From Terriglobia bacterium (GTDB lineage: Bacteria; Acidobacteriota; Terriglobia; Terriglobales; Acidobacteriaceae): a stretch of 64,000 nucleotides of DNA. Below are positions 1 to 8,527 of this stretch, one piece after another. How positions within the stretch are numbered: the stretch's first letter is position 1; each line of letters begins with the position of its first letter. Position numbers and translations under genes: made by a program. The notes under the pieces are model-generated. The model did no database searches. It was not told where the DNA came from and worked only from the letters and a program-made list of their open reading frames with translations. The stretch spans positions 1-64,000 of the forward strand of contig JAIQGF010000018.1 of assembly GCA_020072845.1 (NCBI GenBank). Direction: 5' to 3'.

Positions 1-477
1 GGAGCGCTCGGTGACCTGATCGTATGCCGGAACGGTGCCATATTCCTGGAGCAAGGTTTGATAATAAGCATATATCGACTCTTGTGGGAGGCTCTCTCCT
101 TCGGTTACCACCTCCTGCTGATCTAAAAAGCCCACCGTCAAGCCAAATTCATTCATCCATTGGGCCGGATCGATCGGCCCGGTATAGATCCCCATCCCGT
201 GCCCTCCTATCGAGCCGAAACGAGATCTGCGCAAGTGGTTCTTCACACGCGCGGCGCGGGCGAAACGGAGGATGGAGTCCATAATCCCGGGTTCATCGGG
301 CATCCCGTAGATGACCTTGTGAGGGATGCCGACTTCATCCAGGGAGCCGTGAGTCACTGCCAGACCGCCGATTGACCAGAGGCGTTCGTCCTCAATCAGC
401 CGCCGGGCTCGCAACTGGTCCAGCTCGACAAGGACGCGTCCACCGCCGCCTCCAACAGCGGAAATGCTCCGCGGCAA
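1..477 (-). CDS. L-fucose/L-arabinose isomerase-like protein, partial (3' end outside window, N-terminus short)
   Basis: I translated the minus strand by hand. It is open from a TTG near 477 to the window edge. It contains GGHGMGIYTGPIDPAQW followed by a segment like FGLTVGFLDQQEV. This resembles the first conserved block of the L-fucose isomerase/COG2407 family (a GG-x-SMGI-type motif then an acidic metal-binding region). Those enzymes interconvert aldoses and ketoses in the cytoplasm. In family members about 130 residues precede this block; here only about 85 codons are open upstream before a TAA inside a low-complexity repeat. The N-terminal domain is therefore missing or the gene is truncated. 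Family assignment is moderately sure; whether it is functional is unknown. Confidence 0.5.
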   Translation of the reverse strand, partial: MPRSISAVGGGGGRVLVELDQLRARRLIEDERLWSIGGLAVTHGSLDEVGIPHKVIYGMPDEPGIMDSILRFARAARVKNHLRRSRFGSIGGHGMGIYTGPIDPAQWMNEFGLTVGFLDQQEVVTEGESLPQESIYAYYQTLLQEYGTVPAYDQVTERS

Positions 478-480
478 TAG

Positions 481-507
481 GTTTTCGGTTTTGGGTATTA
501 GGTTTTA
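481..507. repeat. TTTTGGG/TTTTAGG-type degenerate tandem repeat, left copy
   Basis: G/T-rich 7-base-like units (GGTTTTGGG, TAGGTTTTAGG) lie directly downstream of the S23-type gene. The complementary A/C-rich form lies at 937-988, so the two stretches flank the gene as an imperfect inverted repeat. Confidence 0.7.
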
Positions 508-864
508 GGCTGTGGCGGCGAACGAGATGAGCCCGTTTAGGAGGCGCCCAACCTCGGCCGATAAGCTTTGGGTACTCTCCGCTTCGCCGGCGGCAATGTA
601 CCCCAGGTGTTTTGCTATCAACAGCTGCGTGTTCACTTCAAACAGCGACCCGCGCGCATGGCAAAGGAACACGACTGTATCTTTATTCGTCAGACGCCCT
701 TTGCCTTCCGCGATATTGCTGGGCACGGACACAGCAGCGCGTCGAATTTGCGACGTCAACCCGTACTGTTCATTCTTTGGAAAGCGCTGTGTGAGTTCAT
801 ATACGGAGTACACGAGCTCCATTGCCCTTTGCCACACCTTCAGGTCCTCATAAGTGCCACTCAT
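505..864 (-). CDS. S23-type four-helix-bundle protein
   Basis: A protein of 119 residues starting MSGTYEDLKVWQRAMEL. The opening DLKVWQRA and the central SVPSNIAEGKGR are hallmarks of the four-helix-bundle family first seen as ORFs in 23S rRNA intervening sequences (S23/IVS family, also called four helix bundle protein). The molecular role is unknown. I chose the ATG at 864 over the longer start at 909 because AGGAGG sits five bases upstream of it. The gene stands alone between the truncated isomerase and an ABC permease, and it is flanked by complementary low-complexity repeats at 481-507 and 937-988. That is compatible with a mobile or recombining cassette, though this is inference. Confidence 0.85.
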   Translation of the reverse strand: MSGTYEDLKVWQRAMELVYSVYELTQRFPKNEQYGLTSQIRRAAVSVPSNIAEGKGRLTNKDTVVFLCHARGSLFEVNTQLLIAKHLGYIAAGEAESTQSLSAEVGRLLNGLISFAATA

Positions 865-936
865 ACCGGCCTCCTGAAATGAAAATCGGCCACTGTACTC
901 CCGCCGCACAACCGCGCCTCACACCGAACCCTGTGG

Positions 937-988
937 CCCAAAACCTAAAACCCAAAACCTAAGACCTAAAACCCAAAACCCAAAACCT
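937..988. repeat. CCCAAAA/CCTAAAA degenerate tandem repeat, right copy
   Basis: About seven units of CCCAAAA or CCTAAAA/CCTAAGA, the reverse complement of the repeat at 481-507. It ends on the stop codon of the ABC permease gene (987-989). Confidence 0.75.
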
Positions 989-2090
989 ATTCATACGCCA
1001 GCGCATCAATCGGGTCCTTCTGCGCCGCCTTGTACGACGGATACAGCGCGCCCAGGATCGCGCCCGCCATGGCGATCATGGCGGCATACCCCACCCAACT
1101 GCTCTGGATCACCACCCGCAGCGTGGGGAATTTTGCCAGGATCGCGTGGCTCACCGCGTAGCTCACTCCAATGCCCAAGGCCGTGCCCGCCATGGCCAGC
1201 AGGATGGTTTCCCGCAGCACCGTGTTCACGATGTACAGCTTCGACGCTCCCAGCGACTTCAAAATCCCGATCTCGCGCGTGCGCTCCATGATCGCCGTGT
1301 ACATGGACTGGAAAATGACGATGAAACCGATCACCACCGCGACTCCAATCACCACCTCGATGAAGATTTTCAATCCCGGCAGGTTCCCGGCGGTGAACAG
1401 CGACAGGTAGTCGCGCATGGTCAGCGCTTTGTAGGTCTGCATGCCGGGAACGCTTTTGATTTCGCTCACCACCAGCGCCGCATTCTTCGGATCATCGAGC
1501 TTCAGGTAGAACACCGAGGCCTTGCCCTGCGCGCCGACCCAGGTCTGCAGTGTCTCGATGGGGAGAATTTTGCGCGCGCCCCGGCCCTGCTCCACAACGC
1601 CCGCGACCTTCACCTCGTGATTGAGTATGGAAATCGTGTCGCCGGCCGTCACGTGGTTGGCCTCGGCGAAGTAGTTGTCCACCAGCACCGTGTCAGGCCC
1701 GGTGAAGGGGCCACCGGAAAGGTAATGGAACGGGCCGCCCAACGCCTCGAAGCTCTGCAGATCAATCCCGTAGATCACCTCGACGGTTCCCGACGTGCTC
1801 ATCTGCATCACCACCGGGCTCACCGCGGCGACGTGCGGCAGCTTGGCAATCACTCCCGCAACCTTCACCGACACCGGCGCTCCCGTCACTCCGGCCAGGA
1901 ACGACGACCCCGGCGGCTGCACGATCACGTCCGCCCCAATTCCCGCCTGCCGCTCCCTGGCGTCGTTCAGCATGCCGATGGACAGCCCGACGATCACCAG
2001 GATCAGGGTGACCTCCACCGCGATCGCGACCACGCTGATCAGCGTCCGGATCGGCCGGTGCACCAGGTTGGCAAACACCAATCGGTTCAT
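987..2090 (-). CDS. ABC transporter permease, MacB/LolC (FtsX-like) type
   Basis: A 367-residue inner-membrane protein with the MacB/FtsX fold. TM1 is near residues 15-37, followed by a large periplasmic MacB-PCD domain (about 40-235), then three helices near 243-263, 290-312 and 330-350. Between TM2 and TM3 is the conserved coupling segment TREIGILKSLGAS, which contacts the ATPase. Such permeases act in mechanotransmission, lipoprotein release or export of substrates from the periplasm. No ATP-binding subunit or membrane-fusion partner is adjacent; the next gene upstream on this strand is outside view and the neighbour at 2626 is ribosomal and divergent. The specific substrate cannot be told. 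An alternative is a half of a LolCDE-like system. Confidence 0.88.
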   Translation of the reverse strand: MNRLVFANLVHRPIRTLISVVAIAVEVTLILVIVGLSIGMLNDARERQAGIGADVIVQPPGSSFLAGVTGAPVSVKVAGVIAKLPHVAAVSPVVMQMSTSGTVEVIYGIDLQSFEALGGPFHYLSGGPFTGPDTVLVDNYFAEANHVTAGDTISILNHEVKVAGVVEQGRGARKILPIETLQTWVGAQGKASVFYLKLDDPKNAALVVSEIKSVPGMQTYKALTMRDYLSLFTAGNLPGLKIFIEVVIGVAVVIGFIVIFQSMYTAIMERTREIGILKSLGASKLYIVNTVLRETILLAMAGTALGIGVSYAVSHAILAKFPTLRVVIQSSWVGYAAMIAMAGAILGALYPSYKAAQKDPIDALAYE

Positions 2091-2242
2091 TCAGTATGTC
2101 CCCGATTGATTGTATCGGATGCCCTCAACCCATCGTCATGTTCCCCGTCGTCGCTATTCAGGAGAAAAAAACTAGAGAGACAACCAACCGGAGGAGAGAG
2201 GAAACTTCAAAGCGGAAAAAGAACCTGGAACCCTGCCGAAAC

Positions 2243-2276
2243 CAGCTAACCGCTAATTGCTAAAGGCTAAAAGCTA
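2243..2276. repeat. GCTAA-type degenerate spacer repeat
   Basis: Irregular units AGCTAAC, CGCTAATT, GCTAAAG, GCTAAAAGCTA in the gap between the ABC permease and rplM. It is one member of the spacer-repeat class described in the findings. Confidence 0.6.
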
Positions 2277-2277
2277 C

Positions 2278-2350
2278 GTGGGGGCCGGGTCTTCCCCGAA
2301 AGAGGTGAGGGCAAACTCCTCGTTTGCCGTCTTCGGCGCTCCGGCCCCAC
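2278..2350. repeat. Long hairpin in the 5' region of rplM
   Basis: GTGGGGGCCGG (2278-2288) pairs with CCGGCCCCAC (2341-2350) with one bulged G. A smaller GCAAAC/GTTTGC stem lies inside near 2311-2327. It sits upstream of the rplM promoter, so it could terminate transcription arriving from either side. It is not followed by a clear T-run. Confidence 0.5.
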
Positions 2351-2496
2351 GATCTTCTAGCGACAAATTACGCCCGCCCGCGCGCCTGTCAATGCAATAC
2401 GGCTCCTTTGGGATGCCTTGATCTGCCGCTCGATTCCCATCCTGGTGCCATGCCTCCGGCGGAACTGGCCCCGGAGGTGGTTGCGGGCCGGATTCG

Positions 2497-2525
2497 TTGA
2501 CGTTCCTCCCTGATTCCGCTATAGT
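2497..2525 (+). promoter_or_regulatory. Sigma70-type promoter of rplM-rpsI
   Basis: TTGACG (2497-2502), a 17-base spacer and TATAGT (2520-2525). The position, about 100 bases upstream of the rplM start, fits a ribosomal-protein promoter with a leader. Confidence 0.75.
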
Positions 2526-2534
2526 CTATGGTTT

Positions 2535-2582
2535 GCAACTCTGCAGTTGCCCGCCTAGGGAATCCTCTGTGTTTCGGAGGAT
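2535..2582 (+). promoter_or_regulatory. rplM leader with two hairpins
   Basis: Between the promoter and the rplM start are two perfect small stems: GCAACT-ctgc-AGTTGC (2535-2550) and ATCCTC-N9-GAGGAT (2562-2582). L13 operons are autoregulated through leaders in other phyla. Whether this is such an element is inference from position and structure only. Confidence 0.45.
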
Positions 2583-2625
2583 AGTCCAGCGGTCTTCTTT
2601 GCGTTTTTTTTCTGGGAGATATCCG

Positions 2626-3066
2626 ATGTCTACCTATTTCCCCAAGCAGGGGGAAATTGCGCGCAAATGGTACGTCGTGGATGCGGCGGGGCAGACCCTC
2701 GGCCGCCTGGCGACGCGGGTCGCCAGCATCCTCGCCGGCAAGGAAAACCCGCGCTATACGCCGTTCATTGACACCGGCGATCACGTCGTCGTCATCAACG
2801 CCGACAAGATTCGCCTGACCGGCATGAAGAGCGAGTCCAAGGTCTATCGCCACTACACCGGATATCCGGGCGGCCTCCGCGAAGAGGATTTTCGCAAGCG
2901 CTTTGCCCGCAAACCCGAGTTGGTGGTCCAGGAAGCCGTCGAGGGCATGCTGCCCAAGACCAAGATGGGCCGCTCCATGGCGAAGAAGCTCAAGGTTTAT
3001 CGCGGCGACAAGCACCCCCACCAGGCGCAGAAGCCGGAAGGATTGTCGCTCGCCAAGCAGGCTTAA
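2626..3066 (+). CDS. rplM: Large ribosomal subunit protein L13 (uL13)
   Basis: A 146-residue protein with the uL13 pattern throughout: [15 protein letters not shown] near residues 14-28, the [10 protein letters not shown] strand, and [12 protein letters not shown] about two thirds in. It binds 23S rRNA and is an early assembly protein of the 50S subunit. The frame is open further upstream, but the ATG at 2626 gives the family's usual N-terminus and has GGGAGA about seven bases before it, so the longer forms were rejected. It is followed by rpsI, the standard pairing in bacteria, after a 123-base spacer that contains an AGCTGA-type repeat. Confidence 0.97.
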   Translation: MSTYFPKQGEIARKWYVVDAAGQTLGRLATRVASILAGKENPRYTPFIDTGDHVVVINADKIRLTGMKSESKVYRHYTGYPGGLREEDFRKRFARKPELVVQEAVEGMLPKTKMGRSMAKKLKVYRGDKHPHQAQKPEGLSLAKQA

Positions 3067-3154
3067 CTGTAGTGTGGCACGGGTCCCTGGCCCGTGAGAA
3101 TCAAAGCGCAACCGGCGCTAATATTTTCGAAGGGATTTTAGAGCAGACAGCATT

Positions 3155-3187
3155 GGCTGAGAGCTGATAGCTGAAAGCTGATAGCTA
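3155..3187. repeat. AGCTGATAGCTGAA spacer repeat touching the rpsI start
   Basis: Units GCTGAGA, GCTGATA, GCTGAAA, GCTGATA, GCTAAC end three bases before the rpsI ATG, occupying the place where a Shine-Dalgarno sequence would be expected. Confidence 0.7.
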
Positions 3188-3189
3188 AC

Positions 3190-3585
3190 ATGGCTGAAAC
3201 TGTCGAATATTACGGTACGGGGCGGCGCAAATCGAGCATCGCCCGCGTGTTTCTTCGTCCAGGCAGCGGCGAGTTTAAAGTCAACAACCTGCCGTTTGAG
3301 CGCTACTTCGTAACCGAGACGCAGCGCATATTGGCTCGGCGGCCGCTGGTCCTGACCGAAACCACCGGCAGCTTCAACGTCCTCGCCACCGTCAATGGCG
3401 GCGGCGTCAACGGGCAGGCGGGCGCCGTGAAAATGGGTATTGCCCGCGCCCTGCTGGTGTTCAATCCCGAACTGAGGGCCCGCCTGAAGGCGGAAGGCTT
3501 CCTGACGCGCGATTCCCGCGCCAAGGAACGCAAGAAATATGGCCAAAAAGGCGCAAGAAAGCGCTTCCAGTTCAGCAAACGATGA
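3190..3585 (+). CDS. rpsI: Small ribosomal subunit protein S9 (uS9)
   Basis: A 131-residue protein with the uS9 signature: [14 protein letters not shown] at the N-terminus, [19 protein letters not shown] in the middle, and the basic tail [11 protein letters not shown] whose last residue reaches the P-site tRNA in ribosomes. The start is the ATG at 3190. There is no clear Shine-Dalgarno sequence because a spacer repeat runs up to it. Oddly, a second copy of the last codons (FQFSKR stop, in different synonymous codons) lies 90 bases downstream at about 3654-3676, as if a segment had been inserted near the 3' end and the tail regenerated. Confidence 0.97.
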   Translation: MAETVEYYGTGRRKSSIARVFLRPGSGEFKVNNLPFERYFVTETQRILARRPLVLTETTGSFNVLATVNGGGVNGQAGAVKMGIARALLVFNPELRARLKAEGFLTRDSRAKERKKYGQKGARKRFQFSKR

Positions 3586-3700
3586 TTTGCTCGCTGGCCG
3601 GGCCTGAGGCGCCAGGCGCCGAAGCCCTGAGCGGAGCGCAGCGAAGCCGAAGGGGCTTCCAGTTCTCGAAGCGTTAAAGAAGTTTCGGTTTCGAGTTTCA
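3586..3700 (+). repeat. Composite spacer element with duplicated rpsI tail
   Basis: After the rpsI stop comes a GC-rich segment with GGCGCC repeats and a GAAGCCC (3621-3627)/GGGCTTC (3653-3659) stem around GAGCGGAGCGCAGCGAAGCC. Positions 3654-3676 then again encode FQFSKR and a stop. A TTTCGG/TTTCAG tandem repeat follows at 3681-3706. Confidence 0.65.
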
Positions 3701-3798
3701 GTTTCCGCAAGGGCTGGCGGCTCGAAACGATGCGGCTCAAGATCAAGAGATCAGTTTCGAGTTGCTTTTGCTGAAACTCGAAACTGAAACTGAAACTG
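3681..3798. repeat. Complementary pair of GTTTC/GAAAC spacer repeats before rpsB
   Basis: AGTTTCGGTTTCGAGTTTC at 3681-3706 and its near reverse complement CTGAAACTCGAAACTGAAAC at 3771-3798, with another TCAGTTTCGAGTT at 3751. They can fold as a long stem in the rpsI-rpsB spacer. Confidence 0.7.
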
Positions 3799-3840
3799 TT
3801 TTTCAAATCCCCGCTCGCACCTTTGGGCGGGACGGGAGTA

Positions 3841-3861
3841 ATCGCGGCCCCGCGCCGCGAT
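3841..3861 (+). promoter_or_regulatory. Hairpin in the rpsB leader
   Basis: Perfect stem ATCGCGGC-cccgc-GCCGCGAT, ending 12 bases before the Shine-Dalgarno AGGAGG. S2 controls its own leader in several bacteria; a similar role here is inference. Confidence 0.5.
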
Positions 3862-3882
3862 GCAATCCAATAAGGAGGTTGA

Positions 3883-4779
<897 letters not shown>

Positions 4780-4782
4780 ATT

Positions 4783-4854
4783 GTCAGTTTCGCTGAAACT
4801 GAAGCTGAAACTCGAAACTGGTTTTCGCGACCCGCGCGCTATCCCGGCGCGGGT
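4783..4854 (+). repeat. rpsB-tsf spacer: GAAACT repeat plus GC hairpin
   Basis: CAGTTTC-gct-GAAACTG (4784-4800) and further GAAAC units to 4820 are followed by a perfect stem ACCCGCGC (4830-4837)/GCGCGGGT (4847-4854). The latter could attenuate transcription between rpsB and tsf, but no T-run follows. Confidence 0.6.
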
Positions 4855-4890
4855 CTAAATTTGTTCGGCTTGGCATGAAAGGTCCTTCTG

Positions 4891-5559
4891 ATGAGCACTA
4901 GTACGGTGAACATTTCCGCTACCCAGGTTCGGGAGCTGCGCGACAAGACCGGCGCTCCCATGATGGATTGCAAGAACGCCCTGGTCGAGGCCAAAGGCGA
5001 CATGGAGCAGGCCGTCGTCGTGCTCCGCAAGCGCGGCATGGCTGTGGCCGCCAAGAAGTCGGCCCGCGCCACCAGCGAAGGCTCGGTCGCCAGCTACATC
5101 CATGCCGGCGGCAAGATCGGCGTGCTGGTGGAGGTCAACTGCGAGAGCGACTTCGTGGCCCGCACCGATGATTTCAAGGAGTTGGTGCACGACATCGCCA
5201 TGCACATCGCCGCCAGCGACCCCAAGTACATCCGCAAGGAAGATGTCACTCCCGAAGCATTCGAAAAGGAGAAGGACATCTACCGCGCGCAGGCCGCCGC
5301 CACCGGTAAGCCCGCCAACGTGGTCGAGAAAATCGTGGAAGGCAAGATGGGCAAGTTCTACGAGGAGGTCTGCCTCTACGAGCAGCCGTTCATCAAGGAC
5401 CAGACGGTGACGGTCTCGCAGCTTATTGCCGGCAAGATCGGCAAGCTGGGCGAGAACATCGCCGTCCGCCGCTTCGCCCGCTTCAAGGTCGGCGATCCCG
5501 GCGCCACCATCGCCTCCACCAAACCGGCGGATGCCTCGCCGGAAGAACCGGCGAAATAA
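4891..5559 (+). CDS. tsf: Translation elongation factor Ts
   Basis: A 222-residue EF-Ts, the guanine-nucleotide exchange factor for EF-Tu. The N-terminal UBA-like module shows [19 protein letters not shown] (about residues 13-31) and the core shows NCESDFVAR, the Asp-Phe pair that inserts next to the EF-Tu Mg2+ site. It is of the short class: E. coli EF-Ts has about 283 residues, and this one seems to lack part of the second core repeat. The ATG at 4891 gives the family N-terminus after a short Ser/Thr leader. It lies between rpsB and pyrH, the usual order. Confidence 0.96.
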   Translation: MSTSTVNISATQVRELRDKTGAPMMDCKNALVEAKGDMEQAVVVLRKRGMAVAAKKSARATSEGSVASYIHAGGKIGVLVEVNCESDFVARTDDFKELVHDIAMHIAASDPKYIRKEDVTPEAFEKEKDIYRAQAAATGKPANVVEKIVEGKMGKFYEEVCLYEQPFIKDQTVTVSQLIAGKIGKLGENIAVRRFARFKVGDPGATIASTKPADASPEEPAK

Positions 5560-5569
5560 CTTGAGCCGC

Positions 5570-5777
5570 TTTGCGGGCGTGACGCCGAGCGCAGCCGAGG
5601 CGGGGAGCCCGCAGGCGAAATCCTGGGCCCTGACGCTGAGGAAACGAAGCGTCAGGGAGAAGGACCTGGCGGCTGCGGCCGCCCTTACTGGTTTTCAGAT
5701 TCTAGTTTCCAGCGCACCTGCCGTAGTGCGAAACTAAGAAGCTGGCAGCCTGAAACTGAAACTCGGAACTGAAACTG
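5570..5777. repeat. tsf-pyrH spacer: hairpins and GAAACT repeat
   Basis: The spacer holds GCCGAGCGCAGCCGAGG between GCGGGC/GCCCGC arms, then a perfect 10-base stem CCCTGACGCT (5628-5637)/AGCGTCAGGG (5648-5657). CTGAAACTGAAACTCGG units at 5749-5777 end two bases before the pyrH ATG. No gene is seen here. Confidence 0.7.
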
Positions 5778-5779
5778 TA

Positions 5780-6496
5780 ATGTCTACACCAGTCTTCAAG
5801 CGCATCCTGCTCAAGCTCTCCGGCGAGGCCCTCGCCGCCGGTCAGGGCTTCGGCGTTGACCCCATCCGCGTGCATGAAATCGCCGCCGAGATCCAGGACG
5901 TCCATTCCCTCGGCGTACAGATCGCCATCGTCATTGGCGGCGGCAATTTTTTCCGCGGCCTCGCCGACCAGGCCCGCGAAATGGACCGCGTCACCGCCGA
6001 CCACATGGGCATGCTGGCCACCATGATCAACGCCCTCGCCCTGCAGGACGCGCTCGAAAAACGCGGCGTCTACAGCCGCGTCATGTCCGCCATCGAGATG
6101 CACGAGGTCGCCGAACCCTTCATCCGCCGCCGCGCCATTCGTCACCTGGAGAAAGAGCGCGTCGTTATTTTCGGCGCCGGCACCGGCAGTCCTTATTTCT
6201 CCACCGACACCGCCGCCTCCCTCCGCGCCATGGAAATCAAGGCCGAGGTCATTCTCAAGGCCACCAAGGTCGACGGCATCTACGACGCGGATCCGGTCGT
6301 CGTCAAAGACGCCAAGAGGTTCGACCAGATCAGTTACATGGAAGTCCTGAAAAAAGGCCTCAAGGTGATGGACGCCACCGCCATCAGCCTGTGCAAGGAC
6401 AACAACCTTCCCATCATCATCTTCAACCTCAATCACCACGGCAACATCCGCCGCGTCGTCACCGGCGAAAAAATCGGCTCCCTGGTGAGTGCCTGA
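5780..6496 (+). CDS. pyrH: Uridylate (UMP) kinase
   Basis: A 238-residue member of the amino-acid-kinase fold, phosphorylating UMP to UDP in pyrimidine synthesis. Visible family blocks are [12 protein letters not shown] at the N-terminus (phosphate-binding Lys and Gly), [40 protein letters not shown] and [10 protein letters not shown]. The bacterial enzyme is a hexamer regulated by GTP and UTP. Length and start fit the family. No good Shine-Dalgarno sequence is visible because a GAAACT repeat runs to within two bases of the ATG. In most bacteria frr follows directly; here a glycosidase gene intervenes. Confidence 0.96.
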   Translation: MSTPVFKRILLKLSGEALAAGQGFGVDPIRVHEIAAEIQDVHSLGVQIAIVIGGGNFFRGLADQAREMDRVTADHMGMLATMINALALQDALEKRGVYSRVMSAIEMHEVAEPFIRRRAIRHLEKERVVIFGAGTGSPYFSTDTAASLRAMEIKAEVILKATKVDGIYDADPVVVKDAKRFDQISYMEVLKKGLKVMDATAISLCKDNNLPIIIFNLNHHGNIRRVVTGEKIGSLVSA

Positions 6497-6663
6497 ATGC
6501 CGCGGCAGCCGCTGGTTGTTCCAATTTCGTAACAATTCAGAGTCGTTGGTCAGGCTTGGGCGATTTTGTGGTACGAAGGCTCCGCTTGATGCAGCCATCG
6601 CCACAGCCTGGCCCCATCCAGCGGTGACCATCCGAATTCCACAGGCCGAGGAGGAGTTATCCC

Positions 6664-8376
6664 ATGCCTGCCCCCACGTCGATCTCGCAAATTGATCTCC
6701 GTCCGGTTCCTGGCAAGCAGTACTTCAGCATTGAACGCGAATGGCGGGAAGAGTTCATCTACTTCCTCATGGTCGATCGCTTTCACGACGACCAGAGCCG
6801 AACCCCCGTTCTGCAGCCCAATCGCTCGGCCGGAATCCCAACACCCGATGGATTTTACGGTGGCAAAATCAAAGGCATAACCGCTCATCTGGACTACATC
6901 GCCGGCCTCGGCTGCACCGCTATCTGGCTTTCTCCGGTATTTGAGAACAATCCCGGTGCGTACCACGGGTACAACATCAACAACTATCTCGATATCGATC
7001 CCAATTTCGGTGCCAAGCAGGACCTCATTGACCTGGTCGACGCTGCCCACCGCTGCCGCAGAAACGGGCAGCCCTGGCCGATGCGCATCATCCTGGACGT
7101 GGTAATCAATCACTCGGGGGACAATTGGGCCTACCCCGGGGACGACCCTTACTTTTATTTCAACGACCAGCAGTTTCCCTTCGGCTTCTGGAGGCGCAAC
7201 GACCGCCCGATCCCATCCGAGCTGCGCGATCCAACTTGGTATCACCGTCGCGGCCGCATTCGGAATTATGACGCCGATCCCGAGGTGCAACACGGCGACA
7301 TCGACACCTTGAAGGACTTCGCCCACGACGATGATGCGATCGGGTCCGCCGTCATTAACGCCCTCATCAAGGCTCACTGCTACTGGATCCGCGAAGCCGA
7401 TGTGGACGGATTTCGCGTGGACGCGGTCAAGCACATGAGTGCGGTCGCCTGTTCACGCTTCTGTTCCAATCTCCGCGAGTATGCCTACGCTCTCGGCAAA
7501 CATGGATTTTTCCTGTTTGGCGAGGTCGCCTCTCCCGACGACGACATCTACAATCGCTACATCGGGCAGAACACTTCGGTGACGGAGGGCAACGATACGG
7601 TCTTTTTCGGGCTCGATTCCGTCCTCGACTTTCGTCTGGCGGAAGGCGTCTACGGTGACGACAATAACGCGCCCCTGCGCGACGTGCTCAAGGGCTTCAA
7701 GGGACCGCAGACGCTCTTCAATCGCTTGCAGGCACAGCAACAGCGGGCCCTGAACCGCGGCGAAATCGGTCGCTATCTGGTGAGGTTCGTTGATAACCAC
7801 GATTCCTTTTGGCAACCTTCTGGACGCTTCGCTAACGGCGCTCCCGATGAGCAAGTGATCGCCGCCGTCGGTTTTTTGCTGTGCGCCCTCGGCACCGCTT
7901 GCATCTATTACGGCGACGAGCAGGGCTTTTCCGGACAGGGCGGCGACAATCAGATGCGCGAGGCCATGTTCGACAAAACCAAGCCGGGTCGAAATCTGCT
8001 CAATACCGGCTGCCGCCTCTACCAGGAGATCGCCAAGATCGCCGAAGTCATGCGCACCCTTGAGCCGCTGCGTTTTGGCCGCATGTACTACCGGCAGATC
8101 TCCGGGGATGGCCGGCACTTCGGTTTTCCGTTTGGAACCACGTACACGCTGGCCTTTTCGCGCCTGCTCTACGGGCAGGAAGTGCTGGTCGCCTACAATG
8201 TCTCCGGCCAGCCGCGAAACGATTGCGTCATCGTGGACTCCAGCTTTCACGCGGACGGGTCAACCATGAGATTCCTGTACGGGGGCGCGGGCAATGTCGC
8301 GGTTCAAACCGGGGCCGACGGTGCACGTTTCGTTCAATTGAACTTATCGGCGTATGCGTTCGTAATTCTCGCCTGA
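6664..8376 (+). CDS. Alpha-amylase family (GH13) glycoside hydrolase
   Basis: A 570-residue GH13 enzyme with all four catalytic regions: I, DVVINH (145-150); II, GFRVDAVKH (249-257) with nucleophile Asp253; III, GEVA (286-289) with acid/base Glu287; IV, FVDNHD (375-380) with transition-state Asp380. These enzymes cleave or transfer alpha-glucosidic bonds in starch, glycogen, maltodextrins or trehalose. No signal peptide is seen, so it is probably cytoplasmic. The C-terminal beta domain starts near residue 480. GAGGAGG lies about eight bases before the ATG. Exact specificity cannot be read. It interrupts the common pyrH-frr order. Confidence 0.93.
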   Translation: MPAPTSISQIDLRPVPGKQYFSIEREWREEFIYFLMVDRFHDDQSRTPVLQPNRSAGIPTPDGFYGGKIKGITAHLDYIAGLGCTAIWLSPVFENNPGAYHGYNINNYLDIDPNFGAKQDLIDLVDAAHRCRRNGQPWPMRIILDVVINHSGDNWAYPGDDPYFYFNDQQFPFGFWRRNDRPIPSELRDPTWYHRRGRIRNYDADPEVQHGDIDTLKDFAHDDDAIGSAVINALIKAHCYWIREADVDGFRVDAVKHMSAVACSRFCSNLREYAYALGKHGFFLFGEVASPDDDIYNRYIGQNTSVTEGNDTVFFGLDSVLDFRLAEGVYGDDNNAPLRDVLKGFKGPQTLFNRLQAQQQRALNRGEIGRYLVRFVDNHDSFWQPSGRFANGAPDEQVIAAVGFLLCALGTACIYYGDEQGFSGQGGDNQMREAMFDKTKPGRNLLNTGCRLYQEIAKIAEVMRTLEPLRFGRMYYRQISGDGRHFGFPFGTTYTLAFSRLLYGQEVLVAYNVSGQPRNDCVIVDSSFHADGSTMRFLYGGAGNVAVQTGADGARFVQLNLSAYAFVILA

Positions 8377-8422
8377 TTCCACACCGCTCTGGGCACTCAC
8401 GGATTCAGTTTCACTGTTCTAG

Positions 8423-8460
8423 GGTGCCCCACATCTGCCCGCCGTTGGCGGATGGGGGTC
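8423..8460 (+). repeat. CCCAC/GTGGG hairpin repeat (CCCCACATCTGCC type)
   Basis: GGTGCCCCACATCTGCC followed by a short loop and GGCGGATGGGGG. It is a divergent copy of the hairpins at 14865 and 31878, in the gap between the glycosidase and frr. Confidence 0.7.
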
Positions 8461-8498
8461 GTTGCCTGACGCCTGGAGCCGGCGGCGCAGCCTTCGTT

Positions 8499-8504
8499 TA
8501 TAAT
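8499..8504 (+). promoter_or_regulatory. -10 box of a probable frr promoter
   Basis: TATAAT 24 bases upstream of the frr start, with no convincing -35 box. It suggests frr has its own promoter after the inserted glycosidase gene. Confidence 0.4.
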
Positions 8505-8527
8505 TCCCGGTTCTGATCGGAGACGAT

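Noticed and set aside
937-988. CCCAAAA repeats as a CRISPR array or true telomere
   Set aside because: Units are only about seven bases, with no spacers and no cas genes; the DNA is internal chromosome, not an end.
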